Assembly: GCA_052267165.1 (NCBI GenBank)
Contig: JBKQHO010000051.1
Location: 210,121-274,120, forward strand
DNA from: CAWICD01 sp052267165
Lineage (GTDB): Bacteria; Vulcanimicrobiota; Vulcanimicrobiia; Vulcanimicrobiales; Vulcanimicrobiaceae
Length of the DNA: 64,000 nucleotides
Reading direction: 5' to 3'
The notes under the pieces were generated by a model, which ran no database searches, was not told where the DNA came from, and was given only the letters and a program-made list of their open reading frames with translations. Of this stretch, positions 1-9,205 are shown one piece after another (the first letter of the stretch is position 1; each line of letters starts with the position of its first letter). The position numbers were made by a program, and so were the translations under genes.

Positions 1-2
1 CC

Positions 3-989
3 TTCGTGCAAGCGGATTCGTCGATTCAACGGCGCTTCGGCGGCACCGGCCTCGGCCTTGCGATCACGCGCAGACTCGTCGAAAGCATGGGCGGCTCGGT
101 CTCGCTCACCTCGAGCCCCGGTTCCGGCTCATCGTTCACCGTCGAAGTCTCGTTTAAGCTCGGCGATTCCACGAAACATGAGGGCGAGGACGAGCGGCAG
201 CTGGCAGAACTGATTCGCGCGCGCGTCGTCCGCCACCCGAACGCCTACCGGATGTTGGTGGCCGAGGACGACACCGCAAGCCGCCTCCTGCTGACCACGC
301 TCTTGCGCGACCTCAACGTGCGCGTGGACGCCGTCGAAGACGGCAAGGCCGCCATCTTGGCCGCCGCGCAAACGCCGTTCGACATCATCTTCATGGACAT
401 GCAAATGCCCGAAGTCGACGGCCTAGAAGCGACCAGCACGATCCGCAGAAGCCGCGGCCAATGCGCGGGGACACCGATCGTCGGCGTGACGGCAAACGTC
501 TTCGCGGAAGACGTCGCGCGCTGCACGAACTCCGGCATGAACGACGTCATCCAAAAACCGGTATCCGAGGAAGTGCTCTACCGCGTCGTGGGGCGATTCC
601 TCGGAGAGGTGCCCAATGCGCGCATGGCCGGCTCGGAGCTTTCGCTGCCTCTCGAGTCCGTTGCTGCCAAGGCACCGGCACCGGCCGCCAAGACGCCGCG
701 CTTGCGAGTCATGCCGGTCTTCCTGGAGACGACGGCCGACGTGGTCGCCGGAGTGGAGGCTGCGGGCGCCGAGCGAGACACGATCGAGCTTGCGCGGCTC
801 GCGCACCGTCTGAAGTCGAGCAGCCTGGCCATCGATGCGAGCGCCCTTGCGAACATCTGCCGGAGCATCGAGCTTGCGGCCGTCGCGAACGACCTACCGT
901 CGGCGCTCACGGCGCTCGAGCCGCTGGCTGCCGAGTACGAGCGGACATGCGACAACGTTCGCGCGGAGCTTGCAGGGCAGCCGGGATGA
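3..989 (+). CDS. Hybrid sensor histidine kinase/response regulator, C-terminal part (cut by window edge)
   Basis: The reading frame is open to the window edge, so the sensor and most of the kinase lie outside. The visible protein begins in the ATP-binding domain with the G2-type box FGGTGLGLAI. It continues into a receiver domain with an acidic VAEDD pocket, the phospho-acceptor Asp in IIFMDMQMP and the conserved Lys in IQKPV. It ends in an HPt domain whose phosphorylatable His lies in LAHRLKSSS. This is the usual order of a phosphorelay kinase of the BarA/ArcB kind. The stop codon overlaps the start of the next gene as ATGA, so the downstream c-di-GMP regulator is probably co-translated and may be the output of this kinase. 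The input signal cannot be told. Confidence 0.93.
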   Translation, partial: FVQADSSIQRRFGGTGLGLAITRRLVESMGGSVSLTSSPGSGSSFTVEVSFKLGDSTKHEGEDERQLAELIRARVVRHPNAYRMLVAEDDTASRLLLTTLLRDLNVRVDAVEDGKAAILAAAQTPFDIIFMDMQMPEVDGLEATSTIRRSRGQCAGTPIVGVTANVFAEDVARCTNSGMNDVIQKPVSEEVLYRVVGRFLGEVPNARMAGSELSLPLESVAAKAPAPAAKTPRLRVMPVFLETTADVVAGVEAAGAERDTIELARLAHRLKSSSLAIDASALANICRSIELAAVANDLPSALTALEPLAAEYERTCDNVRAELAGQPG

Positions 990-3211
990 CCGGCCCAGGC
1001 GCAAGGCTGCTGCTCGTGGACGACGACCCGGTCCATCGCGTGCGCGTTCGCTACGTTCTCGAAGATGCCGCCTATCACGTCGAAGAGGCCGAGACCGGCG
1101 AGGAAGCGCTCGAGATGTTAGCCCGCGGCGGCTTCGACGCCGTCTTGCTCGACATCGACCTTCCCGGCATCCGCGGATTCGACGTGCTGCGCGAGATGTC
1201 CGACATGCCCTCCGCCTGCGGGCTTCCGGTGCTCATGATCACCGGACTCGACGGCGGCAGCGTCATCGAGTCGGCTTTCGCGCTGGGCGCGTACGACTTC
1301 ATCGCCAAGCCGATCAACGACGCGGTTTTGTTGCAACGCGTTCGCTGGATGCTGCAAGCGCGCAAGAACCAGCGCAAGCTGGCGATCAGCGAAGAGCGGC
1401 TTTCGACGATGGTGCAGGACAAGGCGAACCGGGACGAGCTGACCGGACTCTACAATCGCGCGCACTTCATGCGGTCCGTCGATTCCGCCATCGCCAAAGC
1501 TCAGGCGGACCCTGCGTACGCCTTCACGCTGCTCTTGCTCGATCTGGATCAGTTCAAGCTCGTGAACGACCACCTCGGGTATCGCACGGGCGACCGGATC
1601 TTGCGCGATCTCGCGCGACGGTTCGAACTCGCGGCGAACACCCGCGACACGCTCGCACGGATCGGGGGGGATGAATTCGGCCTCTTGATCGATGCGCCCG
1701 AAGACGCCGACGAGGCGGGCAAAGTCGCCGCGCGACTGATCATCGAGATCGAGAACAAGCGGCTCGCTCGCGCGGACGACATGAAGATCGCCGCGACCAT
1801 CGGCATCGTTCACTGGGCGCCCGGGCTGGAGGACGCCGAGTCGCTCTTGCGTGACGCCACGATCGCGCTGGCTTCCGCGCGGCGCAATCGCGCCGGCTAT
1901 GCCGTCTTCACGGACGAAATGCGGGCTCAAGCTGAAGAGGCGCAGTGGATTCGCAGCGATCTCTACGGGGTCGTCGAGCGCGGCGAGTTGCGCTTGTACT
2001 TCCAGGCGCTGGTCGACATCGCGACGTCTGAGATTTACGGCTTCGAAGGACTGGCGCGTTGGCAACACCCCACGCGCGGCTTGCTCCCGCCCTACGTCTT
2101 CATCCCGGCCGCTGAGGAGACGGGGCTCATCGTCGAGATCGGGCGCTGGGTGCTGCTGGAAGGCTGCCGCATCGGCCGCGAGTTTCAGCGCCTGGCGGGT
2201 CGAGCGCTGATCGTTAGCCTGAACGTCTCGAGCCAGCAGCTGTTGCACCGCAACTTCCTCGACCACTTGCAAGAAGCGCTCGATGCGACCTCGATCGACC
2301 CTTGCACGGTGCAGCTGGAGATTACCGAAAGCGTCTTTCTCGCGGGCGCAACGGTGGTCGGTGCGCTCTTCGCCCGCATCCGAGCACTGGGCATACGGAT
2401 TGCTTTGGACGATTTCGGGACCGGCTACTCATCGCTGAGCTATCTGGAACGCTTCCAGATCGATACGCTCAAGATCGACAAGTCGTTCGTCGACCGGGTG
2501 CACGACGTGTCGGCGAAGTCTGAAGTCCTGCGCATGATCGTCGCGCTCGCGCACGCTCTGGGCGTCGACGTCGTGGCCGAGGGCATCGAGACGCGCGAGC
2601 AGCGCGACGCGCTTGGACGGCTCGGCTGCACGCACCTACAAGGCTATCTGTTCAGCTGCCCAGTCCCGGAAGAGGCCGCGGCGCGGTTGCTGACGACGGA
2701 CTTGGGGACGGGCCTCGAGCTGGACACGCTCCTGCGAGAAACACTGACCGATACGAGCGCGGCCGGCCTTTCGGACGAGCAACGCCGCGAACTGCGGGAG
2801 CAAGTCGAAGCGACCATCGAAACGCACTTCCGGTGGCTCGATCGCATGCGGGCGGCAGTCGCCAGCGGCACCTCGTCGCTCGATCTCGCGACGGTCGCGC
2901 GCGAGGATCTCTGCCCGATCGGCGTGTGGCTCAACTCGACGATCTCCGAGACGCTGAAGACGATGCCGCTCTACTACGTGACGAAGTCACGGCACGCCGT
3001 GTTCCATCGCAGCATGGCGCGCGTGCTGGCGGCCGCCATCGCCCGCAAGCCCGAAGCGGCGATGTCGATGCTCCCCGACGGCGATTTCACGATGGTGGCC
3101 TCGTCGCTGCTGCAGACGTTGCGCGATTGGCTCGCCGTCGCCACCAGCGAGGCCGAACGATGCGGACGAACCGCATCGGCTTCCGAACCATCTTTTATCC
3201 GCATTCACTAA
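986..3211 (+). CDS. Response regulator with REC, GGDEF, EAL and zinc-binding CZB domains
   Basis: The 741-residue protein has a receiver domain (about 5-120, phospho-acceptor Asp56 in LLDID), a GGDEF domain with intact GGDEF at 227-231 and no RxxD inhibitory site before it, and an EAL domain with EGL at 354-356 and the DDFGTGYSS loop. The C-terminus (about 600-715) matches a CZB domain: His614, Cys643, His670 and His674 are spaced like its 3-His/1-Cys zinc site. In E. coli DgcZ a CZB domain makes c-di-GMP synthesis zinc-responsive. The start is fixed by the ATGA overlap with the kinase gene. A role as a phosphorylation- and zinc-tuned c-di-GMP enzyme is inferred; whether synthesis or degradation dominates is unknown. 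Confidence 0.93.
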   Translation: MTGPGARLLLVDDDPVHRVRVRYVLEDAAYHVEEAETGEEALEMLARGGFDAVLLDIDLPGIRGFDVLREMSDMPSACGLPVLMITGLDGGSVIESAFALGAYDFIAKPINDAVLLQRVRWMLQARKNQRKLAISEERLSTMVQDKANRDELTGLYNRAHFMRSVDSAIAKAQADPAYAFTLLLLDLDQFKLVNDHLGYRTGDRILRDLARRFELAANTRDTLARIGGDEFGLLIDAPEDADEAGKVAARLIIEIENKRLARADDMKIAATIGIVHWAPGLEDAESLLRDATIALASARRNRAGYAVFTDEMRAQAEEAQWIRSDLYGVVERGELRLYFQALVDIATSEIYGFEGLARWQHPTRGLLPPYVFIPAAEETGLIVEIGRWVLLEGCRIGREFQRLAGRALIVSLNVSSQQLLHRNFLDHLQEALDATSIDPCTVQLEITESVFLAGATVVGALFARIRALGIRIALDDFGTGYSSLSYLERFQIDTLKIDKSFVDRVHDVSAKSEVLRMIVALAHALGVDVVAEGIETREQRDALGRLGCTHLQGYLFSCPVPEEAAARLLTTDLGTGLELDTLLRETLTDTSAAGLSDEQRRELREQVEATIETHFRWLDRMRAAVASGTSSLDLATVAREDLCPIGVWLNSTISETLKTMPLYYVTKSRHAVFHRSMARVLAAAIARKPEAAMSMLPDGDFTMVASSLLQTLRDWLAVATSEAERCGRTASASEPSFIRIH

Positions 3212-3344
3212 ATCACGGATAACGTCCGACGCGTCGACCCGATGACGACGCATTCGCTGGATCCGACACTCGTCGTAAGATCGACCAGCGAGGCCACTAC
3301 GATCGCAAGTCTCAACAGAAAGAGCGCACCGAACGGCACTCTGT

Positions 3345-4148
3345 CTATTTTCGGCGCGCAGCCTTCACCGCTGCGTCCAACTCCGCCTCGGTGGGCGCTC
3401 CCGGAAGCAACTGGTCGCCGACTACAAGCGCAGGAGTACCGCTGATTCCTAAGTCGGCCGCCAGTCGAAGGTCGCGTTGAACGGCGGCTTCGATTTCCGG
3501 AGTCCGGCCCGCGGCATAAAGAGCGGCCGGATCGAGCCCCAGACTTCTGACCGCTTTGTCCACGGCTGCGCGATCAGAATGAGGCGGAACGCGAGCAAAG
3601 ATCGTCTCGTAGAAATCGGTAAAGCGGCCAAGCCGGGCGGCGGCAAGACCGAGCCTTGCGGCATAGATCGAATCGGGCCCTAGAATCGGAAGGTTCTTAA
3701 ACACGATCCTCACGTGCGAATCGCGAGCGACGAGTTTTTCGAGCAGCGGAGCGGTTAGCTTGCAGTACGGGCAACGGAAATCGAAGAACTCAGCAACGTT
3801 CACATCTCCTCGCGGATTGCCCATCTCCGGCGACCTGCGGTCCGCGAAAAGTTGCGCAAGATGGCTATGAACCGCAGCGGATGCGCGCGACTGGTCCAAG
3901 AGGGCTTGTCGCGCCCGTTCTGCATCCAGGGCGGAGACGATGGCTTCCGGATGCTTCTCGATGTAGTCTGCGACGATCGCCTGAATACCCGGCACGTCAA
4001 GCGCGGGCGAGGCGCTCACGGCAGCGGAAGACCCAGGCGTAAACACCTGCGCGAGGCGGCCGCCCACGACACCGACACCCAGGACCGTGGCGATACCGAG
4101 CGTAAGGAAGACCCACCAAACTCGCGTCTTCACACTTCGCGCCCTCAC
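3345..4148 (-). CDS. Membrane-anchored DsbA-like thiol:disulfide oxidoreductase
   Basis: The 267-residue protein starts with an uncleaved-looking membrane segment (about 10-31), a linker, and a thioredoxin-fold domain with the active site Cys126-Pro-Tyr-Cys129 and a cis-Pro loop in GISGTPALVVG. This is the DsbA/DsbG-like family (Thioredoxin_4) of periplasmic disulfide enzymes. Its ATG overlaps the stop of the preceding beta-propeller gene by 4 bp, so the two are translationally coupled. The C-terminal tail of that propeller protein is rich in cysteine, so it is a reasonable but unproved substrate. Confidence 0.9.
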   Translation of the reverse strand: MRARSVKTRVWWVFLTLGIATVLGVGVVGGRLAQVFTPGSSAAVSASPALDVPGIQAIVADYIEKHPEAIVSALDAERARQALLDQSRASAAVHSHLAQLFADRRSPEMGNPRGDVNVAEFFDFRCPYCKLTAPLLEKLVARDSHVRIVFKNLPILGPDSIYAARLGLAAARLGRFTDFYETIFARVPPHSDRAAVDKAVRSLGLDPAALYAAGRTPEIEAAVQRDLRLAADLGISGTPALVVGDQLLPGAPTEAELDAAVKAARRK

Positions 4149-6865
4149 TGACAGTTATTCGTCGGGCTCGGCGTGCAGCACTGGCCGGTCGACCGTTGGC
4201 ACATCTGAACGAAGTTTCCGCCGGCTGAGATCGTGCCGCAATCCTGCACCGAGCGAAAGAACGTACCGCCGCCGACGTTCTGACACGTCTGCGCGATGTT
4301 CCCGAGGCAACGCTTCTCAACGCCCGGTGAACTGCACGGCGTACTGTTCAAGACTTCCGGTGAGGCATTGCGGTCGTCGACAGGCGTCAGGTACGTGTAG
4401 CTCGGGCTCAAGAATTGTGCGGAGTTCGGATTGAGCCCATTGAGCGCATTGGGGAAGTTCGCCACGAACACATTGATCGTCCCGCACATACCCATGTGGT
4501 TGACCGAGGAGTACGGCGGCATCGGATTGCTGACCTGAGCGATGTCGCCTTCCCAGCCCGGGTTCGGCGACGTTCCCGTCAGCAGCTGAGTCACCATGAA
4601 CGCTTTGAGCTCAAACCACTTGTGGCCTTGCCCGTCGTCAAACGCTTGTTCGCAATCCATGTCGACGTCGAGCATCCAGTAGTGCATCCCGAAGGTGTTC
4701 TCGTCGGCGATCCCATAACCGGCAGTCCAAACATAAGGCTGATTCTTCGCCTGAGCCAAGCTCGTAGTCCAATCCACGGGCGTTCCGCCGCCTATGTCGG
4801 GCGACGGCTGCGCCTGGCCCAATTCGTCGCCGCTCCAGTCGAGGTATGCATCACCCCACCGGTAGACGTTGCTGTGCGGGTTCAACCAGTTGCGGTGCCG
4901 GATGCGGATAGGCCCTCCGCCCTTGGCGCCGCCCCGCACGAAGACGTCCTGACCCGGCTGGGCCTGGGCGTAAATGAAGACCACCGTACGCCGGATGTCC
5001 CGGGTCGGCGTCGCTGACGGCGGACCAAGTCCGTAAACAACGACTTGCTTGTCGTATGTTGCTTGATACACTTTGCCGTTGGCAACGAGCGGCGGCGCGA
5101 ACTTCGTCGACGCACCGACGCGATCGTTGGGCTCCGTTTCACTGTCCCAAATAGGCTGCAGCGTACCGCTTCCGACGGTCGAGACGTCGTAAGCCCGTAA
5201 GATGTTCGGAGTGGGCGCTATGTTCGCATCCGGATCGCTTGGAAGATTTCCGAAAGCCTCGTTGGCCCATAGTATGGCGTTCGACGTTCCGTTCGCCGAG
5301 AGTGACAGGATGCCGCCGGGCATTCCACCCGGTGACGACGTGCCCCACGACGCGGTTTCCGTGCCCCGAGCGACCGGAACCGCAGCGAAATGGCCGTCAC
5401 TGCTCTTTGAGAAGACGTGGACCGCATTGTTCTCACCGTGCACGAAGAGCAGATCATTGAAGTAGATGCCGGTCCCGTGGATGTGCGGCGTGCGACCACG
5501 GTCGACGTGGCCGATCGTGAACGGGTCGGTCGAAGTGACCTGATTCAAATCGTCGAAGAGCGACGTGTGCCCGTTCCACGGCTGATAGTCGAACGATGCG
5601 ACGAACGGAGCGTCGATGAGTGTGGTGAAGTCGCGATGCCCCATGTCGGAACGGTTCACATGATAGTAAACGCCGTCTTTGCCGCCCACGATCAGGCCCG
5701 TTTCGTCGGGGAGAGCGATGACCCCACCGGCAGCAAGATCTTGATCTTTGTGGGCGGAGTCGCGGTCGTCGTCAAGGAACGGCGTAAACCAGTCGCTCGT
5801 AACGAGGGAACCCGGGTCTGCGGGGTTCCAGGTAAGCCGAACGACGCTCTCGCCCAATTGGTCGACGCCGAACTGCGGGTTGTACGGGCCGTTGCCGGTC
5901 ACGACATAGATGTCGCCGTTGCCGTCGACGGCAGGCGCTGCATTCGCCATCCAGACGCCGCCGCCGCCACCGCCGCCCGTGCTATTGTTGGGATTACTGC
6001 ACCAGACGTTTGCCGGAGCATTGCCGCTTGCGAGCTTCGAAGTGTCGAACGCGACCACCCAGCCAGGCGGCGTTCCCTGCCCTTCGCCGCCGGCGAACGC
6101 GATCACCAGAGCTTTTGCGCCGCTCGGCTTCGTAGCGAGTGCCAGCCCCGCTCGCTGGATCTGCCGGTACCGGTTAAAGCCCGTTCCTCCGACGTTGTAG
6201 CCGTCGATGAGGACCGAGCCGATCTTGTCTTTGGTCAGATTCGTCATGTCGAGGCCGAAGAGCCGGAAGGTGGGACCGCTCGTACCGTTCTCGTAACCCC
6301 ACCGGACGACATAGAGGGTCTTGCTCGCGAGATCGATGACCGGCGTGCTCGCGATGCCCCACTCGGGATGAATCGTAACGGGCTTGAGGGTGTGGAGATC
6401 AGACCCCGTAACCGGGTTCCCGAGCGACCTCACGGAAAGCTGCTTGCCGTCATCCGCGTCAAAAGCGTAGACCGAGTCGTGCATCGTGGCCACGTAGACG
6501 ACGTTGTGCGTTCCACCGGCGATGCCGACACCCGACGCGTATAGCGGAGAGCCTTCGATTTCACCGTCGACGCTCATCACGAACTGCTTATGGAACTGAT
6601 TTGCGCCGGAGCTCACGTTTGCGGGCGTAAGGATGGTTTCCGAGGTGTTCGCGCCGGTGCGAAACTGGTCGAAGCTCCGCTCGAGCACGTTCACCGCTCC
6701 GAGTGCAGCAGCGCTCGACCAGGCTACGGCAGTGCAGAACGCCCCTACGGCTACGAGGAGTATGCCGCCAAGGCTCGTCACGCGGCTCCGCCTGAGCCTG
6801 ACGAGATGTTCCGCCAGTGCCGGCGCGGCCACGTTTTTGCGGAGAACCTTCTCGTTCTTCGTCAT
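4145..6865 (-). CDS. Exported PQQ-like beta-propeller protein with Cys-rich tail
   Basis: About 906 residues. An N-terminal hydrophobic segment follows a basic stretch and looks like a signal anchor. The next 600 residues carry repeated WD-like blades of the PQQ-like/quinoprotein type, with YVATMHDSVYAFDADDGK as the clearest blade. The last 50 residues have eight cysteines (CSSPG, CLGN, CQNVG, CTPSP). A second ATG 7 codons into the longest frame (used here) has a GAGG motif about 10 bases before it; 6886 is the alternative start. No catalytic PQQ ligands could be assigned, so it may be a structural or binding propeller. It lies between another propeller gene and a disulfide oxidoreductase gene on the same strand. 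Confidence 0.8.
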   Translation of the reverse strand: MTKNEKVLRKNVAAPALAEHLVRLRRSRVTSLGGILLVAVGAFCTAVAWSSAAALGAVNVLERSFDQFRTGANTSETILTPANVSSGANQFHKQFVMSVDGEIEGSPLYASGVGIAGGTHNVVYVATMHDSVYAFDADDGKQLSVRSLGNPVTGSDLHTLKPVTIHPEWGIASTPVIDLASKTLYVVRWGYENGTSGPTFRLFGLDMTNLTKDKIGSVLIDGYNVGGTGFNRYRQIQRAGLALATKPSGAKALVIAFAGGEGQGTPPGWVVAFDTSKLASGNAPANVWCSNPNNSTGGGGGGGVWMANAAPAVDGNGDIYVVTGNGPYNPQFGVDQLGESVVRLTWNPADPGSLVTSDWFTPFLDDDRDSAHKDQDLAAGGVIALPDETGLIVGGKDGVYYHVNRSDMGHRDFTTLIDAPFVASFDYQPWNGHTSLFDDLNQVTSTDPFTIGHVDRGRTPHIHGTGIYFNDLLFVHGENNAVHVFSKSSDGHFAAVPVARGTETASWGTSSPGGMPGGILSLSANGTSNAILWANEAFGNLPSDPDANIAPTPNILRAYDVSTVGSGTLQPIWDSETEPNDRVGASTKFAPPLVANGKVYQATYDKQVVVYGLGPPSATPTRDIRRTVVFIYAQAQPGQDVFVRGGAKGGGPIRIRHRNWLNPHSNVYRWGDAYLDWSGDELGQAQPSPDIGGGTPVDWTTSLAQAKNQPYVWTAGYGIADENTFGMHYWMLDVDMDCEQAFDDGQGHKWFELKAFMVTQLLTGTSPNPGWEGDIAQVSNPMPPYSSVNHMGMCGTINVFVANFPNALNGLNPNSAQFLSPSYTYLTPVDDRNASPEVLNSTPCSSPGVEKRCLGNIAQTCQNVGGGTFFRSVQDCGTISAGGNFVQMCQRSTGQCCTPSPTNNCQ

Positions 6866-7016
6866 CGCAACTCGCCTCGTTTCCATGATCGTATAGCTCG
6901 TGACACCGGCGCCGTCAGTAGCACGGTGGCCGGCGAAGCGCCGGCCGCAGACAGCATCTGTTTCACGAAGGGCGTTTGGTCAGCCGAAAGGGCGCCGATT
7001 CGGGGCACGTCGCCGC

Positions 7017-8915
7017 TCATTGCACCAATTGATAGAGATCGACACCGCCGTTATAGTTCGGCACGTAGATTTGGCCTCCGTCGATCACCGGCGGGTCAAA
7101 CTTGTTGTACAGAAACTGGATGCCCCATTGTTGCGAGTCCCAGAGTACCTTCAGGGAACCATCTGCCGCGAGGTGTACGGGGTCGTAGACGAGCAGACGG
7201 CCATTGACGACCCCGCCATTGGCATCTCCGTACGGGATGGTGCAGACGAGCAGCGCCGAGTTCGGATCCGCACCGTTGCTTGACCCCGAACAGAATCCCC
7301 CCGGCATTCCCCCCGGAGGATTCCCGCGCACATCTGCGCTCGCATATTCTTGGCTTTGCGCGACATAGGTTAGATTTCCGGTCGAGCTGACGGCCCACTT
7401 GTGCAGTTGCGAATTCTCTCCCCAGGCGAAGAGCGTCCACGATTGCAGCACCGGGTCATAGAACTGCACCGGGGTCATGTGGAGATGTGCCGTATCGCCC
7501 CAAGGAAAGAAATTCAATGTAGCCGGATTTGTCGGACAGGGGTCAACGGGCCCCGGACTCATCGTCAGCCACACCGGAGGTGCTGCAAGCTTTGCACAGT
7601 TCGCCTTCGGGTTCGCGAGATCGGCAAGCGTCGTGCCGCCGAGGTTCGCCGTTTTGATCGGATAGGCGATCCCATCCTTTCCGGTGGCAATGCAAACGCC
7701 GATGGCGAAGATACAAGCGGGCCCGGCCGATCCCCAGTCCTGGTCCCACCACGCGCCTTGAGCGATCTGCGGGAAGACGAGCAGCACCGGCGTGCCTTGC
7801 GCGCTGACGTTCGTTACAAGCTTTGCGTTCGTCAGCCCCGTGCTCGCCGTGCCGCCGACCGGCTTGATCGCTTCCGAGGGAGCGCTCGCGCCCGCCGGCA
7901 CCGCGGCCGGAGCCGCCGCTCCCCCCGTTCTCGCGAGGTCGGTCCACGGCGTCCAGTGGTCTGCGATTTGCAGAGCTGCCGGAACTCCACCACTCGACGG
8001 CGTGTACTGCAGCTTGAGGAAGGACTCCGCCCATAAGGTGACACCGTCGAAGGCGCCATTCCCCGTGGTGACATAGAGAAAGCCTTGCGCATCAGCAGCC
8101 GCGCCCTGCGCCGCCATCCATATGCCCCCGCCCTCGCCGGCCGGCGACGACGCGAACATCGCGCTCACCGTGTTGCTTGCCACGTCGAAGGCAAAGCAAT
8201 AGCCGGAAGCGCCCGCTTGTATTTCATCGACCGACCCCGAGCAGCCGAACACCGTTTTTAGGCCGTTGACATTCGTCTCCACGAGGGCCGAGCGCTGCTT
8301 GCGCATCGCCGAGTTGAAGGTTTTCGTTCCACTCGGTTCTTCGATCAGCACCGGCGGAACGAGCTGAGTGCCATCCGCCACATTGAGAACGAACATATAG
8401 TAACGCGCCGTTTGCGGGTTGCCGGTTTGGTCCGGCGAAATCCAGCACACCTGATAGAGGCGCTGCGTGTCCGGGTCGATCACTCCCGTAGAGATGCAGC
8501 CCCAGTGATCGTTGACCTGTTTGGAGTCGATACTTTGCGATCCGGTAATCGGCGTGCCCAGCGTGACCTGCCAGATGCCGGATCCGTCGTGTGCGTCGAC
8601 GCCCCGCACGACGTCCGCCATCGAAGGAAGCAGCATCACATCGCGGGTTCCGCGGCTCGTCTGGACATTGGGCAGGATGAGCGGCTGCGCTTCCATCCCG
8701 CGCGCGTCCCCGATAACCGGGATGATCGTCGCTCGAGAAATTCCCTTCGAGGTAACCGACGCCTGCGTCAGTTGCGTCTCGTTCGGATTCCAACCGCTTC
8801 TCGAGTTATCCGCAGAGCGGGTGAGCCACGGCACCATGGTGGACTGCGCCGGAGCGCGCTCGGTAGCGCAAAGAAGAAAGCTCGAGATGAGGAGGCAAAG
8901 GCGACCGAACTTCAT
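7017..8915 (-). CDS. Secreted PQQ-like beta-propeller protein
   Basis: A typical Sec signal peptide (MKFGRLCLLISSFLLC, then APAQS) begins at the ATG at 8915, so the upstream 17 codons of the open frame are unlikely to be used. The roughly 630-residue mature protein has glycine-rich blades such as DVVRGVDAHDGSGIWQ and LYVTTGNGAFDG, as in PQQ-like propellers. Both this protein and the next one downstream contain the phrase GNPPGGMPGG or SPGGMPGG, so they are probably paralogues. About 150 bp separate the two genes and they may share a transcript. The function is unknown; an extracytoplasmic binding or dehydrogenase-like role is possible. Confidence 0.8.
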   Translation of the reverse strand: MKFGRLCLLISSFLLCATERAPAQSTMVPWLTRSADNSRSGWNPNETQLTQASVTSKGISRATIIPVIGDARGMEAQPLILPNVQTSRGTRDVMLLPSMADVVRGVDAHDGSGIWQVTLGTPITGSQSIDSKQVNDHWGCISTGVIDPDTQRLYQVCWISPDQTGNPQTARYYMFVLNVADGTQLVPPVLIEEPSGTKTFNSAMRKQRSALVETNVNGLKTVFGCSGSVDEIQAGASGYCFAFDVASNTVSAMFASSPAGEGGGIWMAAQGAAADAQGFLYVTTGNGAFDGVTLWAESFLKLQYTPSSGGVPAALQIADHWTPWTDLARTGGAAAPAAVPAGASAPSEAIKPVGGTASTGLTNAKLVTNVSAQGTPVLLVFPQIAQGAWWDQDWGSAGPACIFAIGVCIATGKDGIAYPIKTANLGGTTLADLANPKANCAKLAAPPVWLTMSPGPVDPCPTNPATLNFFPWGDTAHLHMTPVQFYDPVLQSWTLFAWGENSQLHKWAVSSTGNLTYVAQSQEYASADVRGNPPGGMPGGFCSGSSNGADPNSALLVCTIPYGDANGGVVNGRLLVYDPVHLAADGSLKVLWDSQQWGIQFLYNKFDPPVIDGGQIYVPNYNGGVDLYQLVQ

Positions 8916-9205
8916 GCATCCTACCATTGCGCGAGAGGGAAGGCCGCGCCGATCCTCGGGGCACAATAATCGGCGCAGCGAGTAGCAGCGATTATGTCAC
9001 GCAGGCAGCGCTTTTGCAATAGCTGCAGCTTCTCTGTCGAGCGTCGTTCGTGAACGTCGGAAGGGCGTCATTGCCCGTTGAATCACGCCAGCTGCCGGCG
9101 CGGCGAGACCGAGCGGAGCCGCTCAAGCCGACGGCATACGGACCTTCGTAATTCGAGATAGTGCTTTTCCCCACATAGCCGTTGCCGGCGCGCGACACGC
9201 TGACG

